Shown here piece by piece: positions 30,904 through 38,535 of a DNA stretch of 38,535 bases. A model generated the notes under the pieces. It was given only the letters and a program-made list of their open reading frames with translations, had not been told where the DNA came from and did not search any database. A program made the position numbers and the translations under genes. Origin of the DNA: a virus; the IMG/VR virus record IMGVR_UViG_3300047562_002060, positions 1-38,535 of that record; one strand, given 5' to 3'. The stretch's first letter is position 1. Each line of letters starts with the position of its first letter.

Positions 30904-32028
30904 ATGGCAACAACTAGAAAGGGCGTATGGGATCTACAAGAAGTAAGAGATCAGATATTGAATAATGAATGGGAACAACAAATTGAATTATGGTCATGGG
31001 GTAGAAATCCTGCTGGCCAACTAGGACAAAATAATAGAACATATTATTCGTCACCAGTACAAATACCGGGTACTACATGGAGTTCTATAGACTGTGGTTT
31101 TCAACATTCATTAGCAATAAAAACTAATGGAACTTTATGGGCATGGGGTATTAATCAAGTAGGAGAACTGGGACAAGGTAATAAAACACAATATTCATCA
31201 CCAGTGCAAATACCAGGAACAACATGGAGTTCTATAGATTCAGGAACTTATCATATATTAGCAACCAAAACTGATGGAACCTTATGGTCTTGTGGATATA
31301 ATAATAGAGGACAACTAGGACAAAATAATACAACAGATTATTCATCACCAGTCCAAATACCAGGAACCACATGGAATTCTATAAGTGGTGGTAACGGATA
31401 CAATGTATTAGCAACCAAAACTGATGGAACTTTATGGTCTTGGGGTTTCAATCAATATGGACAATTGGGCCAAAATAATACGACATATTATTCATCACCA
31501 GTACAAATACCGGGTACTACATGGAGTTCTATAGACTGTGGTTTTCAACATTCATCAGCAACCAAAACCGATGGAACTTTATGGGCATGGGGTTATAATA
31601 ATAATGGACAATTAGGACAAGGTAATATAACACAGTATTCATCACCAATACAAATACCAGGAACTACATGGAGTTTTATAGTAGTAGGTAGAGATCATGC
31701 ATTAGCATTTAAAAATGATAATACTTTATGGTCATGGGGATCTAATAGTAATGGAAAATTAGGACAAAATAATAGAACATATTATTCATCACCAATACAA
31801 ATACCAGGAACTACATGGAATTTTATAAGTGTGGGACAATTTCATTCATCAGCACTCAAAACCGATGGAACATTATGGTCTTGGGGTTATGGTCTTGGTG
31901 GACAACTAGGACAAAATAATAGAATAGACCAGTCATCACCAATACAAATACCAGGAACTACATGGAGTTCTGTTAGTAGTCGTGTTGGTAGACATTCACT
32001 GGCACTTAAATCATTATTACTCAACTAA
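30904..32028 (+). CDS. RCC1-repeat beta-propeller, putative tail adhesin 1
   Basis: This is a 374-residue protein behind a strong AGGAGG site. Residues 1-27 (TTRKGVWDLQEVRDQI) are a short attachment segment. The rest is seven copies of an RCC1-type blade of about 49-51 residues, each with L-W-[SA]-W-G-x-N-x-x-G-x-L-G-Q-x-N, SSPVQIPGTTW-[SN] and KTDGT; one blade has Cys for the second Trp. Seven blades is the number in eukaryotic RCC1, so a closed propeller is likely. RCC1 itself is a nucleotide-exchange factor, but phage copies near fibres are more likely binding heads. Blade differences cluster in the loops, as expected for a recognition surface. It is followed by two more such genes. Confidence 0.85.
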   Translation: MATTRKGVWDLQEVRDQILNNEWEQQIELWSWGRNPAGQLGQNNRTYYSSPVQIPGTTWSSIDCGFQHSLAIKTNGTLWAWGINQVGELGQGNKTQYSSPVQIPGTTWSSIDSGTYHILATKTDGTLWSCGYNNRGQLGQNNTTDYSSPVQIPGTTWNSISGGNGYNVLATKTDGTLWSWGFNQYGQLGQNNTTYYSSPVQIPGTTWSSIDCGFQHSSATKTDGTLWAWGYNNNGQLGQGNITQYSSPIQIPGTTWSFIVVGRDHALAFKNDNTLWSWGSNSNGKLGQNNRTYYSSPIQIPGTTWNFISVGQFHSSALKTDGTLWSWGYGLGGQLGQNNRIDQSSPIQIPGTTWSSVSSRVGRHSLALKSLLLN

Positions 32029-32033
32029 AATAT

Positions 32034-32041
32034 CATAAATA
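32034..32041 (+). promoter_or_regulatory. Late promoter before the hypothetical protein
   Basis: CATAAATA lies 20 bases before the ATG at 32061, with one mismatch from the octamer. It would restart transcription between the first RCC1 gene and the genes after it. Confidence 0.5.
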
Positions 32042-32060
32042 ACTAAAAAGTATCAAACCA

Positions 32061-32765
32061 ATGAAGATATTCAAGTTCTATAAAGTAGATGGAGAAACTG
32101 GAGTTTCTGTAGCAATTAGAAAGGCACCTGCTGGCCCATGTCTACCAAATCTTCCTGGTCTAAATCAAATTTTTGATTTTCAAGGTTTCATCTATGCAGA
32201 AGTAGATGATAGTGCTGTTGCAGATCCTGATAACTATATCTTTGAAATCACCGAAGAAGAGTTTGGTGTTGATGTACATGCAAAGACCAATCAGTATCTT
32301 GAAGATTATAAGAATGCAGCATATCCAAATGAAAAGGCTCTTCGTGAATTAGTATTTGGCAAGTATGATGCAACTGCTTCTATTGCTGGTGTCTATAAGT
32401 ACACTGAAGCACTTAAGTTTCTTGCAGATGGAACACCTTCAATAGACATTACTGCAGAAGCTGATGCTCGTGGTGTAAGTGAAACTGAGATCGCAGAAAA
32501 AATTGTAGTGAATCATGAGAAGTTTAGATTTGATGATGCAACAATCGCAGGAATTCGTGGTAAAATTCTAGATAGATTGGATGCATATGTATTTGATGAA
32601 ACTGATGCTCTTGGAAGTTGGAATGAACTTGTAAATAGAATGGAAGTCGTTGGCCATCGTGAACCAAGTCCTGATGGTTCTGCATCACAACAAGAAGATT
32701 TAGAAGTTAAAGTTCCTTATTACTATCCAGATATCGCAACTCGTTGGAATTATCTAGGTACTTGA
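32061..32765 (+). CDS. Hypothetical protein between RCC1 genes, possible fibre chaperone
   Basis: This is a 234-residue acidic, soluble protein. The N-terminus MKIFKFYKVDGETGVSVAIR is a beta hairpin, followed by alternating helix and strand. Notable segments are PNLPGLNQIFDFQGFIYAEV (about 28-51), FEITEEEFGVDVHAKTNQYL and a helical stretch with EIAEKIVVNHEKFRFDD; the C-terminus is VPYYYPDIATRWNYLGT. I do not recognise a family. Its place, between two adhesin-like propeller genes and with four bases to the second, resembles that of fibre-assembly chaperones, but the sequence does not demonstrate this. It could also be a structural component. Codon use is like the neighbours. Confidence 0.55.
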   Translation: MKIFKFYKVDGETGVSVAIRKAPAGPCLPNLPGLNQIFDFQGFIYAEVDDSAVADPDNYIFEITEEEFGVDVHAKTNQYLEDYKNAAYPNEKALRELVFGKYDATASIAGVYKYTEALKFLADGTPSIDITAEADARGVSETEIAEKIVVNHEKFRFDDATIAGIRGKILDRLDAYVFDETDALGSWNELVNRMEVVGHREPSPDGSASQQEDLEVKVPYYYPDIATRWNYLGT

Positions 32766-32769
32766 TCTT

Positions 32770-33906
32770 ATGATTACTGACGAAACTTCTGGTGTTTGGG
32801 GCCTTTGGGATACTTATGCCAAAACAAATAAGGGTGTTTATCCTTATGTTGGAGCACCTGGTTTATTTGCATGGGGTGTTAATAATAATGGCGAACTAGG
32901 ACAAAATAATAACACATATGCTTCATCACCAGTACAAATACCAGGAACCACATGGAGTTCTATAAGTGTGGGGAGAGAGCATTCATTAGCAATCAAAACT
33001 GATGGAACTCTATGGTCATGGGGTCAAAATAGTCTTGGACCAGTAGGACAAAATAATATAACACCATATTCATCACCAGTACAAATACCAGGAACCACAT
33101 GGAGTTCTATAGATGCAAGTACTCAATCTATTTTTTCATTAGCAATCAAAACTGATGGAACTCTATGGTCATGGGGTCAAAATAGTCTTGGACAACTAGG
33201 ACAAAATAATATAACACCATATTCATCACCAGTACAAATACCAGGAACCACATGGAGTTCTATAAGTGCTGGTAATAATTATGCTCTGGCAACAAAAACC
33301 GATGGAACCTTATGGTCATGGGGTCGTGGTATAGAAGGGCAATTAGGACAAAATACTTCTGGTACAGGAACATATGTTTCATCACCAGTACAAGTACCAG
33401 GTACTACATGGAGTTCTATAAGTGCTGGTGTTGAACTTTCATTAGCAACCAAAACTGATGGAACTCTATGGGCATGGGGCAATAATAATTATGGAGAACT
33501 AGGACAAAATAATATAACACGATATTCATCACCAGTACAAATACCAGGAACCACCTGGAGTTCTATAAGTGCAAATTTATACAACGCATATGCAACTAAG
33601 ACTGATGGAACTTTATGGGTATGGGGAAGGAATCAATACGGAGAACTGGGACAAAATAATAACACATCATATTCATCACCAATACAAATACCAGGAACCA
33701 CATGGAGTTCTATCTCTTCCGGCATACGCTTTCATTCATTAGCAACCAAAACTGATGGAACCTTATGGGCTTGGGGTTATAATATTAGAGGACAACTAGG
33801 ACAAAATAATCTAACACAATATTCATCACCAGTACAAATACCAGGAATCGGTTGGAGTTCTGTAGATGGAGGTGATTCTTTTTCAATGGCAATCAAAATT
33901 CAATAA
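32770..33906 (+). CDS. RCC1-repeat beta-propeller, putative tail adhesin 2
   Basis: This is a 378-residue protein, starting four bases after the preceding stop. Residues 1-32 (TSGVWGLWDTYAKTNKGVYP) form the attachment part, similar in pattern to G-V-W-D-L in the first propeller gene. Seven RCC1-type blades follow, again a complete ring. The fourth blade has an insertion (QNTSGTGTYVSSP). Blades two and three are almost identical at DNA level over about 130 bases, a sign of recent duplication or gene conversion. It shares long stretches with the first and third RCC1 genes. Its function is probably receptor or glycan binding at the tail tip, inferred from fold and context. Five modification genes follow directly. 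Confidence 0.85.
   Translation: MITDETSGVWGLWDTYAKTNKGVYPYVGAPGLFAWGVNNNGELGQNNNTYASSPVQIPGTTWSSISVGREHSLAIKTDGTLWSWGQNSLGPVGQNNITPYSSPVQIPGTTWSSIDASTQSIFSLAIKTDGTLWSWGQNSLGQLGQNNITPYSSPVQIPGTTWSSISAGNNYALATKTDGTLWSWGRGIEGQLGQNTSGTGTYVSSPVQVPGTTWSSISAGVELSLATKTDGTLWAWGNNNYGELGQNNITRYSSPVQIPGTTWSSISANLYNAYATKTDGTLWVWGRNQYGELGQNNNTSYSSPIQIPGTTWSSISSGIRFHSLATKTDGTLWAWGYNIRGQLGQNNLTQYSSPVQIPGIGWSSVDGGDSFSMAIKIQ
32982..33264 (+). repeat. Near-identical 153-base direct repeat within RCC1 gene 2
   Basis: Bases 32982-33111 recur at 33135-33264 with period 153 (51 codons); reading them side by side I find two differences in 130 positions. The repeat is in frame with the propeller blades, so copy-number change would keep the gene open. 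More diverged copies run through all three RCC1 genes. Confidence 0.85.
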
Positions 33907-33910
33907 ATTC

Positions 33911-34489
33911 ATGAACCTTTTTGAACTTCTTATTATTCAACCAAATATCATTCCACCACAACACATACAACAACTTCTTCAACTCACAAATCAACCAACA
34001 TCACATGCATCAGTTGGTTCTGGAGAAGAGAAGATTGAACTGCAAACAAGAAACACTGAGTGGTATCCAATACCATATCCAGTTCTTCAAAATCTTAACA
34101 ATGCGGTGATGTCCTGTTATCATTCTTTTATTGAGCCAAAGTATCACTCAAAAGTTAAGAACATTGAACCCACACAGTTTCTTTCCTATCCTGTGGGAGG
34201 TCACTACATAGAACATAACGATTCAGAAAACTTTGAAAATGGTCAATGGGTAAGAATTGCTGCAAGAGATATATCAATACTTTTTTATCTCAATGAAAAT
34301 TATACTGGTGGTGAACTTGAATTCACTCAACTTGGTTTGACGATCAAACCAAAAACTGGTATGATGATTGCATTTCCATCCTATAAGGAATTTGCTCATA
34401 AGGTACATCCAGTCACTTCTGGAACTCGTTATTCACTCGTCTCATGGTTAGAAACCGAACAAAAGATTTATGACACAATATCAAGATAA
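33911..34489 (+). CDS. 2OG-Fe(II) oxygenase, prolyl 4-hydroxylase type
   Basis: This is a 192-residue protein. I chose ATG 33911, four bases after the RCC1 stop. The track could extend to 33866, but that would overlap the RCC1 coding end. Iron ligands are seen as His102 and Asp104 (HYIEHNDSE) and a distal His (FAHKVHPV; His163 or His166), followed by Arg173 for 2-oxoglutarate. The strand YTGGELEFTQLG between them is the standard G-G-x-L-x-F of P4Hc-type enzymes. The protein is expected to hydroxylate a residue of a protein substrate. Its operon partners, two more oxygenases and two glycosyltransferases between propeller genes, suggest that virion adhesins are the substrate. It overlaps the next gene by 20 bases. 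Confidence 0.85.
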   Translation: MNLFELLIIQPNIIPPQHIQQLLQLTNQPTSHASVGSGEEKIELQTRNTEWYPIPYPVLQNLNNAVMSCYHSFIEPKYHSKVKNIEPTQFLSYPVGGHYIEHNDSENFENGQWVRIAARDISILFYLNENYTGGELEFTQLGLTIKPKTGMMIAFPSYKEFAHKVHPVTSGTRYSLVSWLETEQKIYDTISR

Positions 34490-35069
34490 AGGATTTCAAG
34501 TTGTTCCGCAATTTATTCCACCTTTCTTTGCACAATATCTAAAGAACTATTTTGATCTTCTTCACAAGAACGATCAAGTATGTAATGAGCCTCCAGATGC
34601 TCTAGGGCATTTTGATGATGGAAAACTTGCAAATTCTGTTGGAATTTATGGCAATCCAGCATTTGATATGCTAATGCTTATGTCTCTTCCAATGGTAGAA
34701 GGTATTGTTGGAAAGAAACTTTTACCAACTTATACTTATGCCAGAATTTATTTCAATGATGCAAATCTTCTTCCTCATCTAGATCGTGAAGAGTGTGAAC
34801 ATTCAGTATCTCTTTGCCTAGGAGGCGAGTATGAGGCACTATGGCCTTTGTGGTTTAAAGATGGAGATAAAGAACCTGAGTATGCTGCAATGAGCGTTGG
34901 AGATGCAGTAATTTACAAAGGTAATAAAATTCATCATTGGAGAGATGAGTTTCAGGGACAAAAACAGTTTCAAGTTTTTATGCACTATGTAGAGGCAGAT
35001 GGTGAATTTAAAGATAAACTATACGACACACGACCTTACCTTGGACTTCCTGCAAACACTAAAAAATGA
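34470..35069 (+). CDS. 2OG-Fe(II) oxygenase superfamily protein
   Basis: This is a 199-residue protein. The H-x-D pair is His103 and Asp105 (LLPHLDREECEHSVSLCLG), and a distal His lies at 155 or 156 (IHHWRDEFQG), with Arg158 near for the co-substrate. The N-terminal FQVVPQFIPPFFAQYLKNYF is the helix-strand start common to phytanoyl-CoA dioxygenase-like and related families. I recall this family as frequent in cyanophages. The substrate is unknown. Overlap with the previous gene (20 bases) and an ATGA overlap with the next tie it to a hydroxylase-glycosyltransferase operon. It is too different from the preceding oxygenase to be a recent duplicate, so the two probably act on different sites. 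Confidence 0.8.
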   Translation: MTQYQDKGFQVVPQFIPPFFAQYLKNYFDLLHKNDQVCNEPPDALGHFDDGKLANSVGIYGNPAFDMLMLMSLPMVEGIVGKKLLPTYTYARIYFNDANLLPHLDREECEHSVSLCLGGEYEALWPLWFKDGDKEPEYAAMSVGDAVIYKGNKIHHWRDEFQGQKQFQVFMHYVEADGEFKDKLYDTRPYLGLPANTKK

Positions 35070-36367
35070 TCAAACAACTTATTATTGAACTCAGTGAAAA
35101 AGGAGAACCAAAAGCAGCAAAAGAACTAGCAATTGCATATCTCAAACATGAAAAGGATGTTGAGATATTAAATTTACTTGGTAAACTTCATCATGATGAT
35201 AAAGAGTTTGATAAGGCACTGGAATGTATGAATGCAATTCCAGAGAGCCCTGGTGTCATCATCAATAAAGCAAAGTGTCTTTATTATTTGAAGAGAGCAC
35301 CAGAGGCAGAAAAACTTTTATATTCATTGCCAAAAGAATACCGAGAGGATCCACTGACTCAGATTGATATGACCTTGTATAAAACTGCACAAGGAAAATT
35401 TGATGAGAGTAAGAAGATTCTTAAACCGCTTGCTAACTCATATCCTCAAGCCGCATTTAATTATGGGTGGTTTCTTCTTGGAGAAAATAAACTTCAAGAA
35501 GGATACAAATATATTCGTGAAGGTGCGAAGTTAAAAGTATGGGGTCATGAATGGATACTAAAAGAACGATATGATATTGATGAAGATCAAAGGTGGAATG
35601 GAGAGACAGTAGATGTGATTGCATACTATCTTGAAGGTGGTATGGGTGACGAGATGATCTTTGTTCGTTATGCAGAACAATTTCAAAAGTATTGCAACAC
35701 TGTAAAGATCTTTTGTACTTCATCTATCAAGAAACTTTTAGAAGATTGTGGTTATGAAAACCTTTATCTTCATGAAGAGATTGTAAGAACAAAATGGAAT
35801 AAGTTTGTTCCTGCAATGTCTGCACCATACTTTCTTGGATTATCTGATCCTTGTGAGAATGTTTCCTTTCCTTACTTTAAGAAGACATCAAATCCAGTAA
35901 AAGAAATGAAAGAAATTGCTGGAGATAAAAAGAAGATTTGTATTCGTTGGAAAGGTAATCCTCAGTTTGAACATGATCAATTCCGAAGTGTTCCAATTGA
36001 GAAACTTTTAGGATTAGAAAAGTTTGGGCAGTTGTTTTCTATTCAAATTGAAGATAGTGATCTACCAAAGAATGCAAATGTATGGGATCTATCACACTTG
36101 ATTTCTTCTTGGAGCGATACCTATGATATCTTTGCAGAAAGTGATTTGATTGTAACTTCATGTACTGCAACGGCTCACTTGGCAGGTGCAATGGGTGCTA
36201 AAGTGATTGTACTTCCTCCTTTAGTTCCTTACATTACTTGGGCTTCAGATACAATGCATTGGTATCCAGATAATGTTGTGGTTGTTTCTCAAATGGAGTA
36301 TAATAACTGGGATAAAACGATTGAAAAATTATATGGAGTTGTAGAAGATGCAATATCAAACACATGA
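35066..36367 (+). CDS. TPR-containing glycosyltransferase (GT-B type)
   Basis: This is a 433-residue protein starting in an ATGA overlap. Residues 1-155 are helix pairs with TPR spacing (LAIAYLKHEKDVEILNLLGK; EFDKALECMNAIP; AFNYGWFLLGENKLQEGYKY). Residues about 180-430 are a GT-B-type glycosyltransferase with EGGMGDEMIFVRYAEQF, IRWKGNPQFEHDQFR and the nucleotide-sugar end VTSCTATAHLAGAMG. The layout resembles bacterial TPR glycosyltransferases related to heptosyltransferases and to O-GlcNAc transferases, in which the TPR part binds the protein substrate. That argues for glycosylation of a protein, likely a virion adhesin or fibre. Donor and acceptor are not known. It overlaps the next oxygenase gene by 20 bases. 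Confidence 0.85.
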   Translation: MIKQLIIELSEKGEPKAAKELAIAYLKHEKDVEILNLLGKLHHDDKEFDKALECMNAIPESPGVIINKAKCLYYLKRAPEAEKLLYSLPKEYREDPLTQIDMTLYKTAQGKFDESKKILKPLANSYPQAAFNYGWFLLGENKLQEGYKYIREGAKLKVWGHEWILKERYDIDEDQRWNGETVDVIAYYLEGGMGDEMIFVRYAEQFQKYCNTVKIFCTSSIKKLLEDCGYENLYLHEEIVRTKWNKFVPAMSAPYFLGLSDPCENVSFPYFKKTSNPVKEMKEIAGDKKKICIRWKGNPQFEHDQFRSVPIEKLLGLEKFGQLFSIQIEDSDLPKNANVWDLSHLISSWSDTYDIFAESDLIVTSCTATAHLAGAMGAKVIVLPPLVPYITWASDTMHWYPDNVVVVSQMEYNNWDKTIEKLYGVVEDAISNT

Positions 36368-36953
36368 GTTATTTCCTACCAGTGTTGTAAGAGTCAATTG
36401 TGATGGTCTTTTTACTCAAGAAGATCAACAGTTGATGATGCAAAGTGTAGATCAACTGATTGAAATGGGCATCTATACACAAAATGAATTAACTCCAAAG
36501 TATCAAACTCATGTTGTTTTATTTCAGGATGATGCACCAGAGATTTGGCAAAGACTAAGAACTAGTTTTTATGGTGCATGTAAAACTTACTTAGAGGTTG
36601 TTAAGGATTTTACAGGCAATCAAAATGCAATTGAATTCACTGGCTCTGGTGCATGGTGCTATAAAGGTTGGAAGTCATTAAATCAAGTAGAATCAAATCC
36701 TTGGCATCATCATAATCCATCATTTCTTTCTGGAGTTTATTATTTGAAAGTTCCTGGTGATGGAAGCACTGGTGGTACAGAGTTTCATGATCCTAGAACT
36801 GCACCAGCTATTGGAACAAGAAATCAATGTGTTTCACCTATTGAAAACTCATGGGTAATTTTTCCTGGTTGGTTACAACATCGTAGTAATTTTGTGAACA
36901 CTGAAGAACCAAGATATGTGATCGCTGCAAACATTTATGCAAAGGTAAGATGA
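36348..36953 (+). CDS. 2OG-Fe(II) oxygenase of the PF13759-like group
   Basis: This is a 201-residue protein. The N-terminus HELFPTSVVRVNCDG and the core NPWHHHNPSFLSGVYYLKVP (His120-122), then IFPGWLQHRSNFVNTEEPRY (His178) are typical of the putative 2OG-Fe(II) oxygenases that I know as PF13759, common in marine phages and picocyanobacteria. In that group the metal pair is of H-x-[HN] rather than H-x-D form, so the exact ligands here are uncertain. It is the third oxygenase of the operon and lies between the two glycosyltransferase genes, overlapping both (20 and 4 bases). I infer that it modifies an acceptor residue for glycosylation, or acts on a sugar. Confidence 0.8.
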   Translation: MQYQTHELFPTSVVRVNCDGLFTQEDQQLMMQSVDQLIEMGIYTQNELTPKYQTHVVLFQDDAPEIWQRLRTSFYGACKTYLEVVKDFTGNQNAIEFTGSGAWCYKGWKSLNQVESNPWHHHNPSFLSGVYYLKVPGDGSTGGTEFHDPRTAPAIGTRNQCVSPIENSWVIFPGWLQHRSNFVNTEEPRYVIAANIYAKVR

Positions 36954-37639
36954 AAAGAGCAATTTTAACTTATTATAATAATGAGATTGATAAAAACCTT
37001 TTAATGTATCAGCAACAGGTTCTGGAGAAATTCAATACCACTGCTGATTATTATCCATTGTTCTGTAAGCTAGGAACTGAACAAATCATTCATTATCAAG
37101 GTCTTGATTATGGAGTGGGTCAGTTGTTTAGTGAAAACTATGATAGTGTTTTGATTTTGGATGTAGATTGTGTTCCATTAAACTCTTATGCACTTGAGTA
37201 TATCTTTGGAAAAGCAGAGCAAAATGTATTGATTGGAAATGCTCAAAGATCTGGACATATTGAGAACGATGAGCATCTTTATATTGGTTCTTCTTGTTTG
37301 TGTTTAAGTCGTCAGATTTATGAGGACTTTGGACGAATGACTTTTGCTCCTGATCATATTAATGCAGATACTTGTGAGTATTATACTTTTGAGGCTGAAA
37401 AAAGAGGAGTAGAAATTGAAATCTTCATGCCTAAGAACTATATTAGAGATCCTATTGGGTGTTCATGGGACTTAGGTAAAGGAAGAGGAAAGTATGGTAT
37501 TGGTACAACTTTTATGAATAATAAGAGTGTGGAGATGTTCTTTCACTTGTTCTCAAGTCGTGATAGAGTGTACAATACTTACTTCTATGATAAATGTGAG
37601 GAGGTGCTTCAAATAAATACTAAAAAAGTAGGTTCTTAA
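36950..37639 (+). CDS. GT-A type glycosyltransferase
   Basis: This is a 229-residue protein starting in an ATGA overlap. A D-x-D motif for metal and nucleotide-sugar binding is at Asp71 and Asp73 (SVLILDVDCVPLNSYALEYI), preceded by the beta-alpha-beta of a GT-A fold (ILTYYNNEIDKN at the start). Further on are a YIGSSCLCLSRQIYEDFG acceptor region and GCSWDLGKGRGKYGIGTTF. It is smaller than many family 2 enzymes, so it is probably a minimal catalytic domain without membrane anchor. The sugar donor is unknown. It is the last of five overlapping modification genes and ends just before the third propeller gene, which suggests that the enzymes act on propellers or the fibres. Confidence 0.8.
   Translation: MKRAILTYYNNEIDKNLLMYQQQVLEKFNTTADYYPLFCKLGTEQIIHYQGLDYGVGQLFSENYDSVLILDVDCVPLNSYALEYIFGKAEQNVLIGNAQRSGHIENDEHLYIGSSCLCLSRQIYEDFGRMTFAPDHINADTCEYYTFEAEKRGVEIEIFMPKNYIRDPIGCSWDLGKGRGKYGIGTTFMNNKSVEMFFHLFSSRDRVYNTYFYDKCEEVLQINTKKVGS
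37612..37619 (+). promoter_or_regulatory. Possible late promoter before RCC1 gene 3
   Basis: AATAAATA lies inside the end of the glycosyltransferase gene, 25 bases before the ATG at 37644. It has one mismatch from the octamer and the usual spacing. Confidence 0.5.
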
Positions 37640-37643
37640 GAGA

Positions 37644-38535
37644 ATGTCTATAAGGAAGAATACTTGGGATTTGGATGGAATTTATGATCTAACAAAAGAT
37701 GGTCAGAATGTTTATGCTGGTACTCCTGCTTTATTTTCTTGGGGATATAATGAATTTGGACAACTAGGACAAAGTAATACCACACAATATTCATCACCAG
37801 TTCAAATTCCAGGACTTACATGGAGTTCTATAAGTGGTCGTATTGAACATACATTAGCAATCAAAACTGATGGAACTTTATGGGCATGGGGTCTTAATCA
37901 AGCAGGAGAACTGGGACAAAATAATAGAACAAGATATTCATCACCAGTACAAATACCAGGAACCACATGGAGTTCTATAAGTGGTGGAGGAAACCATTCA
38001 TTAGCTACTAAAACTGATGGAACCTTATGGGCTTGGGGTGGCGATGCAAATAGTGTTAATGCATTAGGACAAAATAATAGAGTAAAATATTCATCACCAG
38101 TGCAAATACCAGGAACTAATTGGAATTCTATAAGTGCCAACCTTCAACATTCATTAGCAACTAAAACTGATGGAACCTTGTGGGGATGGGGTGGTAATTA
38201 TGATGGCGAATTGGGGTTAAACAATATATCATCACTGGGATCTGGTGTATCTTCGCCAACACAAATACCAGGAACTACATGGAGTTCTATAAATGCTGGC
38301 AGTAGTAATTCATTAGCAACAAAAACTGATGGAACTTTATGGGGATGGGGAAATAATCAATTTGGAAAACTAGGACAAAATAATAGAACATACTATTCAT
38401 CACCTGTACAAATACCAGGAACCACATGGAGTTCTATAAGTGGAGAATCTTTTGCAATCAAAACTGATGGAACCTTATGGTCATGGGGGTATAATACTCA
38501 AGGACAACTAGGACAAAATAATAGAATACAATATT
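37644..38535 (+). CDS. RCC1-repeat beta-propeller, putative tail adhesin 3 (cut by window end)
   Basis: The frame is open from ATG 37644 to the window edge, 297 codons without a stop. Residues 1-30 (MSIRKNTWDLDGIYDLTKDG) are an attachment segment like those of the other two RCC1 genes, ending in YAGTPALFSWG, very close to YVGAPGLFAWG of gene 2. Six RCC1-type blades are visible, so one more would complete the seven-bladed ring beyond the window. Two blades carry insertions (GGDANSVNALGQNN; the region with SSLGSGVSSPTQI). It starts five bases after the glycosyltransferase stop. Like its paralogs it is probably a binding head of the tail. The 3' end is missing only because of the window. Confidence 0.85.
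   Translation, partial: MSIRKNTWDLDGIYDLTKDGQNVYAGTPALFSWGYNEFGQLGQSNTTQYSSPVQIPGLTWSSISGRIEHTLAIKTDGTLWAWGLNQAGELGQNNRTRYSSPVQIPGTTWSSISGGGNHSLATKTDGTLWAWGGDANSVNALGQNNRVKYSSPVQIPGTNWNSISANLQHSLATKTDGTLWGWGGNYDGELGLNNISSLGSGVSSPTQIPGTTWSSINAGSSNSLATKTDGTLWGWGNNQFGKLGQNNRTYYSSPVQIPGTTWSSISGESFAIKTDGTLWSWGYNTQGQLGQNNRIQY

Noticed and set aside
30904-38535. CRISPR-like or satellite array because of regular repeats
   Set aside because: The roughly 150-base periodicity is the length of protein blades in open reading frames, with variation following codons.
30904-38535. Eukaryotic contamination suggested by RCC1 repeats
   Set aside because: The genes lie among phage fibre genes with phage-type spacing, base composition and late promoters, and have no introns.

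Overview
This window is part of the genome of a T4-like myovirus that infects marine cyanobacteria (a cyanomyovirus). Three things point there. Genes for T4 core proteins (gp59, gp32, gp4, gp53, gp48, gp54, gp26, a gp27-like hub and gp5) can be recognised from sequence. Many small genes match what I remember of cyanophage-conserved families. A gene for CP12, the Calvin-cycle inhibitor of cyanobacteria, sits among the baseplate genes. The DNA is AT-rich, which fits a Prochlorococcus or marine Synechococcus phage, but the exact host cannot be read from the sequence.

Layout. 1-2473: end of the replication block (gp59 tail, a DUF1825-like gene, ssDNA-binding gp32), interrupted on the minus strand by head-completion gp4 and a conserved partner. 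2474-4728, minus strand: baseplate wedge gp53 and tube cap gp48. 4958-17850, plus strand: a long tail and baseplate operon with gp54, gp26, a 56-residue protein, two large related tail proteins (the second carrying M15-peptidase-like and RlpA-like cell-wall domains), a gp27-like hub, cp12, gp5, a spike-like beta protein and two paralogous structural proteins. 17834-21229: an island of small genes with sigma70-type promoters, holding tRNA-Leu(UAA), tRNA-Thr(UGU), an HNH endonuclease, a 2OG-Fe(II) oxygenase, a Mom-like acetyltransferase-fold protein and a probable small RNA. 21274-30891: fibre region with a 1989-residue fibre, two small minus-strand paralogs and two further fibre-like proteins. 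30904-38535: an accessory adhesin region with three RCC1-repeat beta-propeller genes (the last cut by the window end), a hypothetical protein, three more 2OG-Fe(II) oxygenases and two glycosyltransferases.

How it works together. The late genes build the tail tube, baseplate, cell-wall-penetrating hub and fibres. T4-type late promoter octamers (TATAAATA or CTAAATA variants) lie in front of many of them, while sigma70-like TTGACA promoters serve gp32 and the 17.8-21.2 kb island. The most striking part is 30.9-38.5 kb. Seven-bladed RCC1 propellers, probably tail adhesin tips, flank a tightly overlapped operon of hydroxylases and glycosyltransferases. I infer a phage-encoded system that hydroxylates and then glycosylates its own adhesins or fibres. 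This is a hypothesis from gene content and context, not something the sequence proves.
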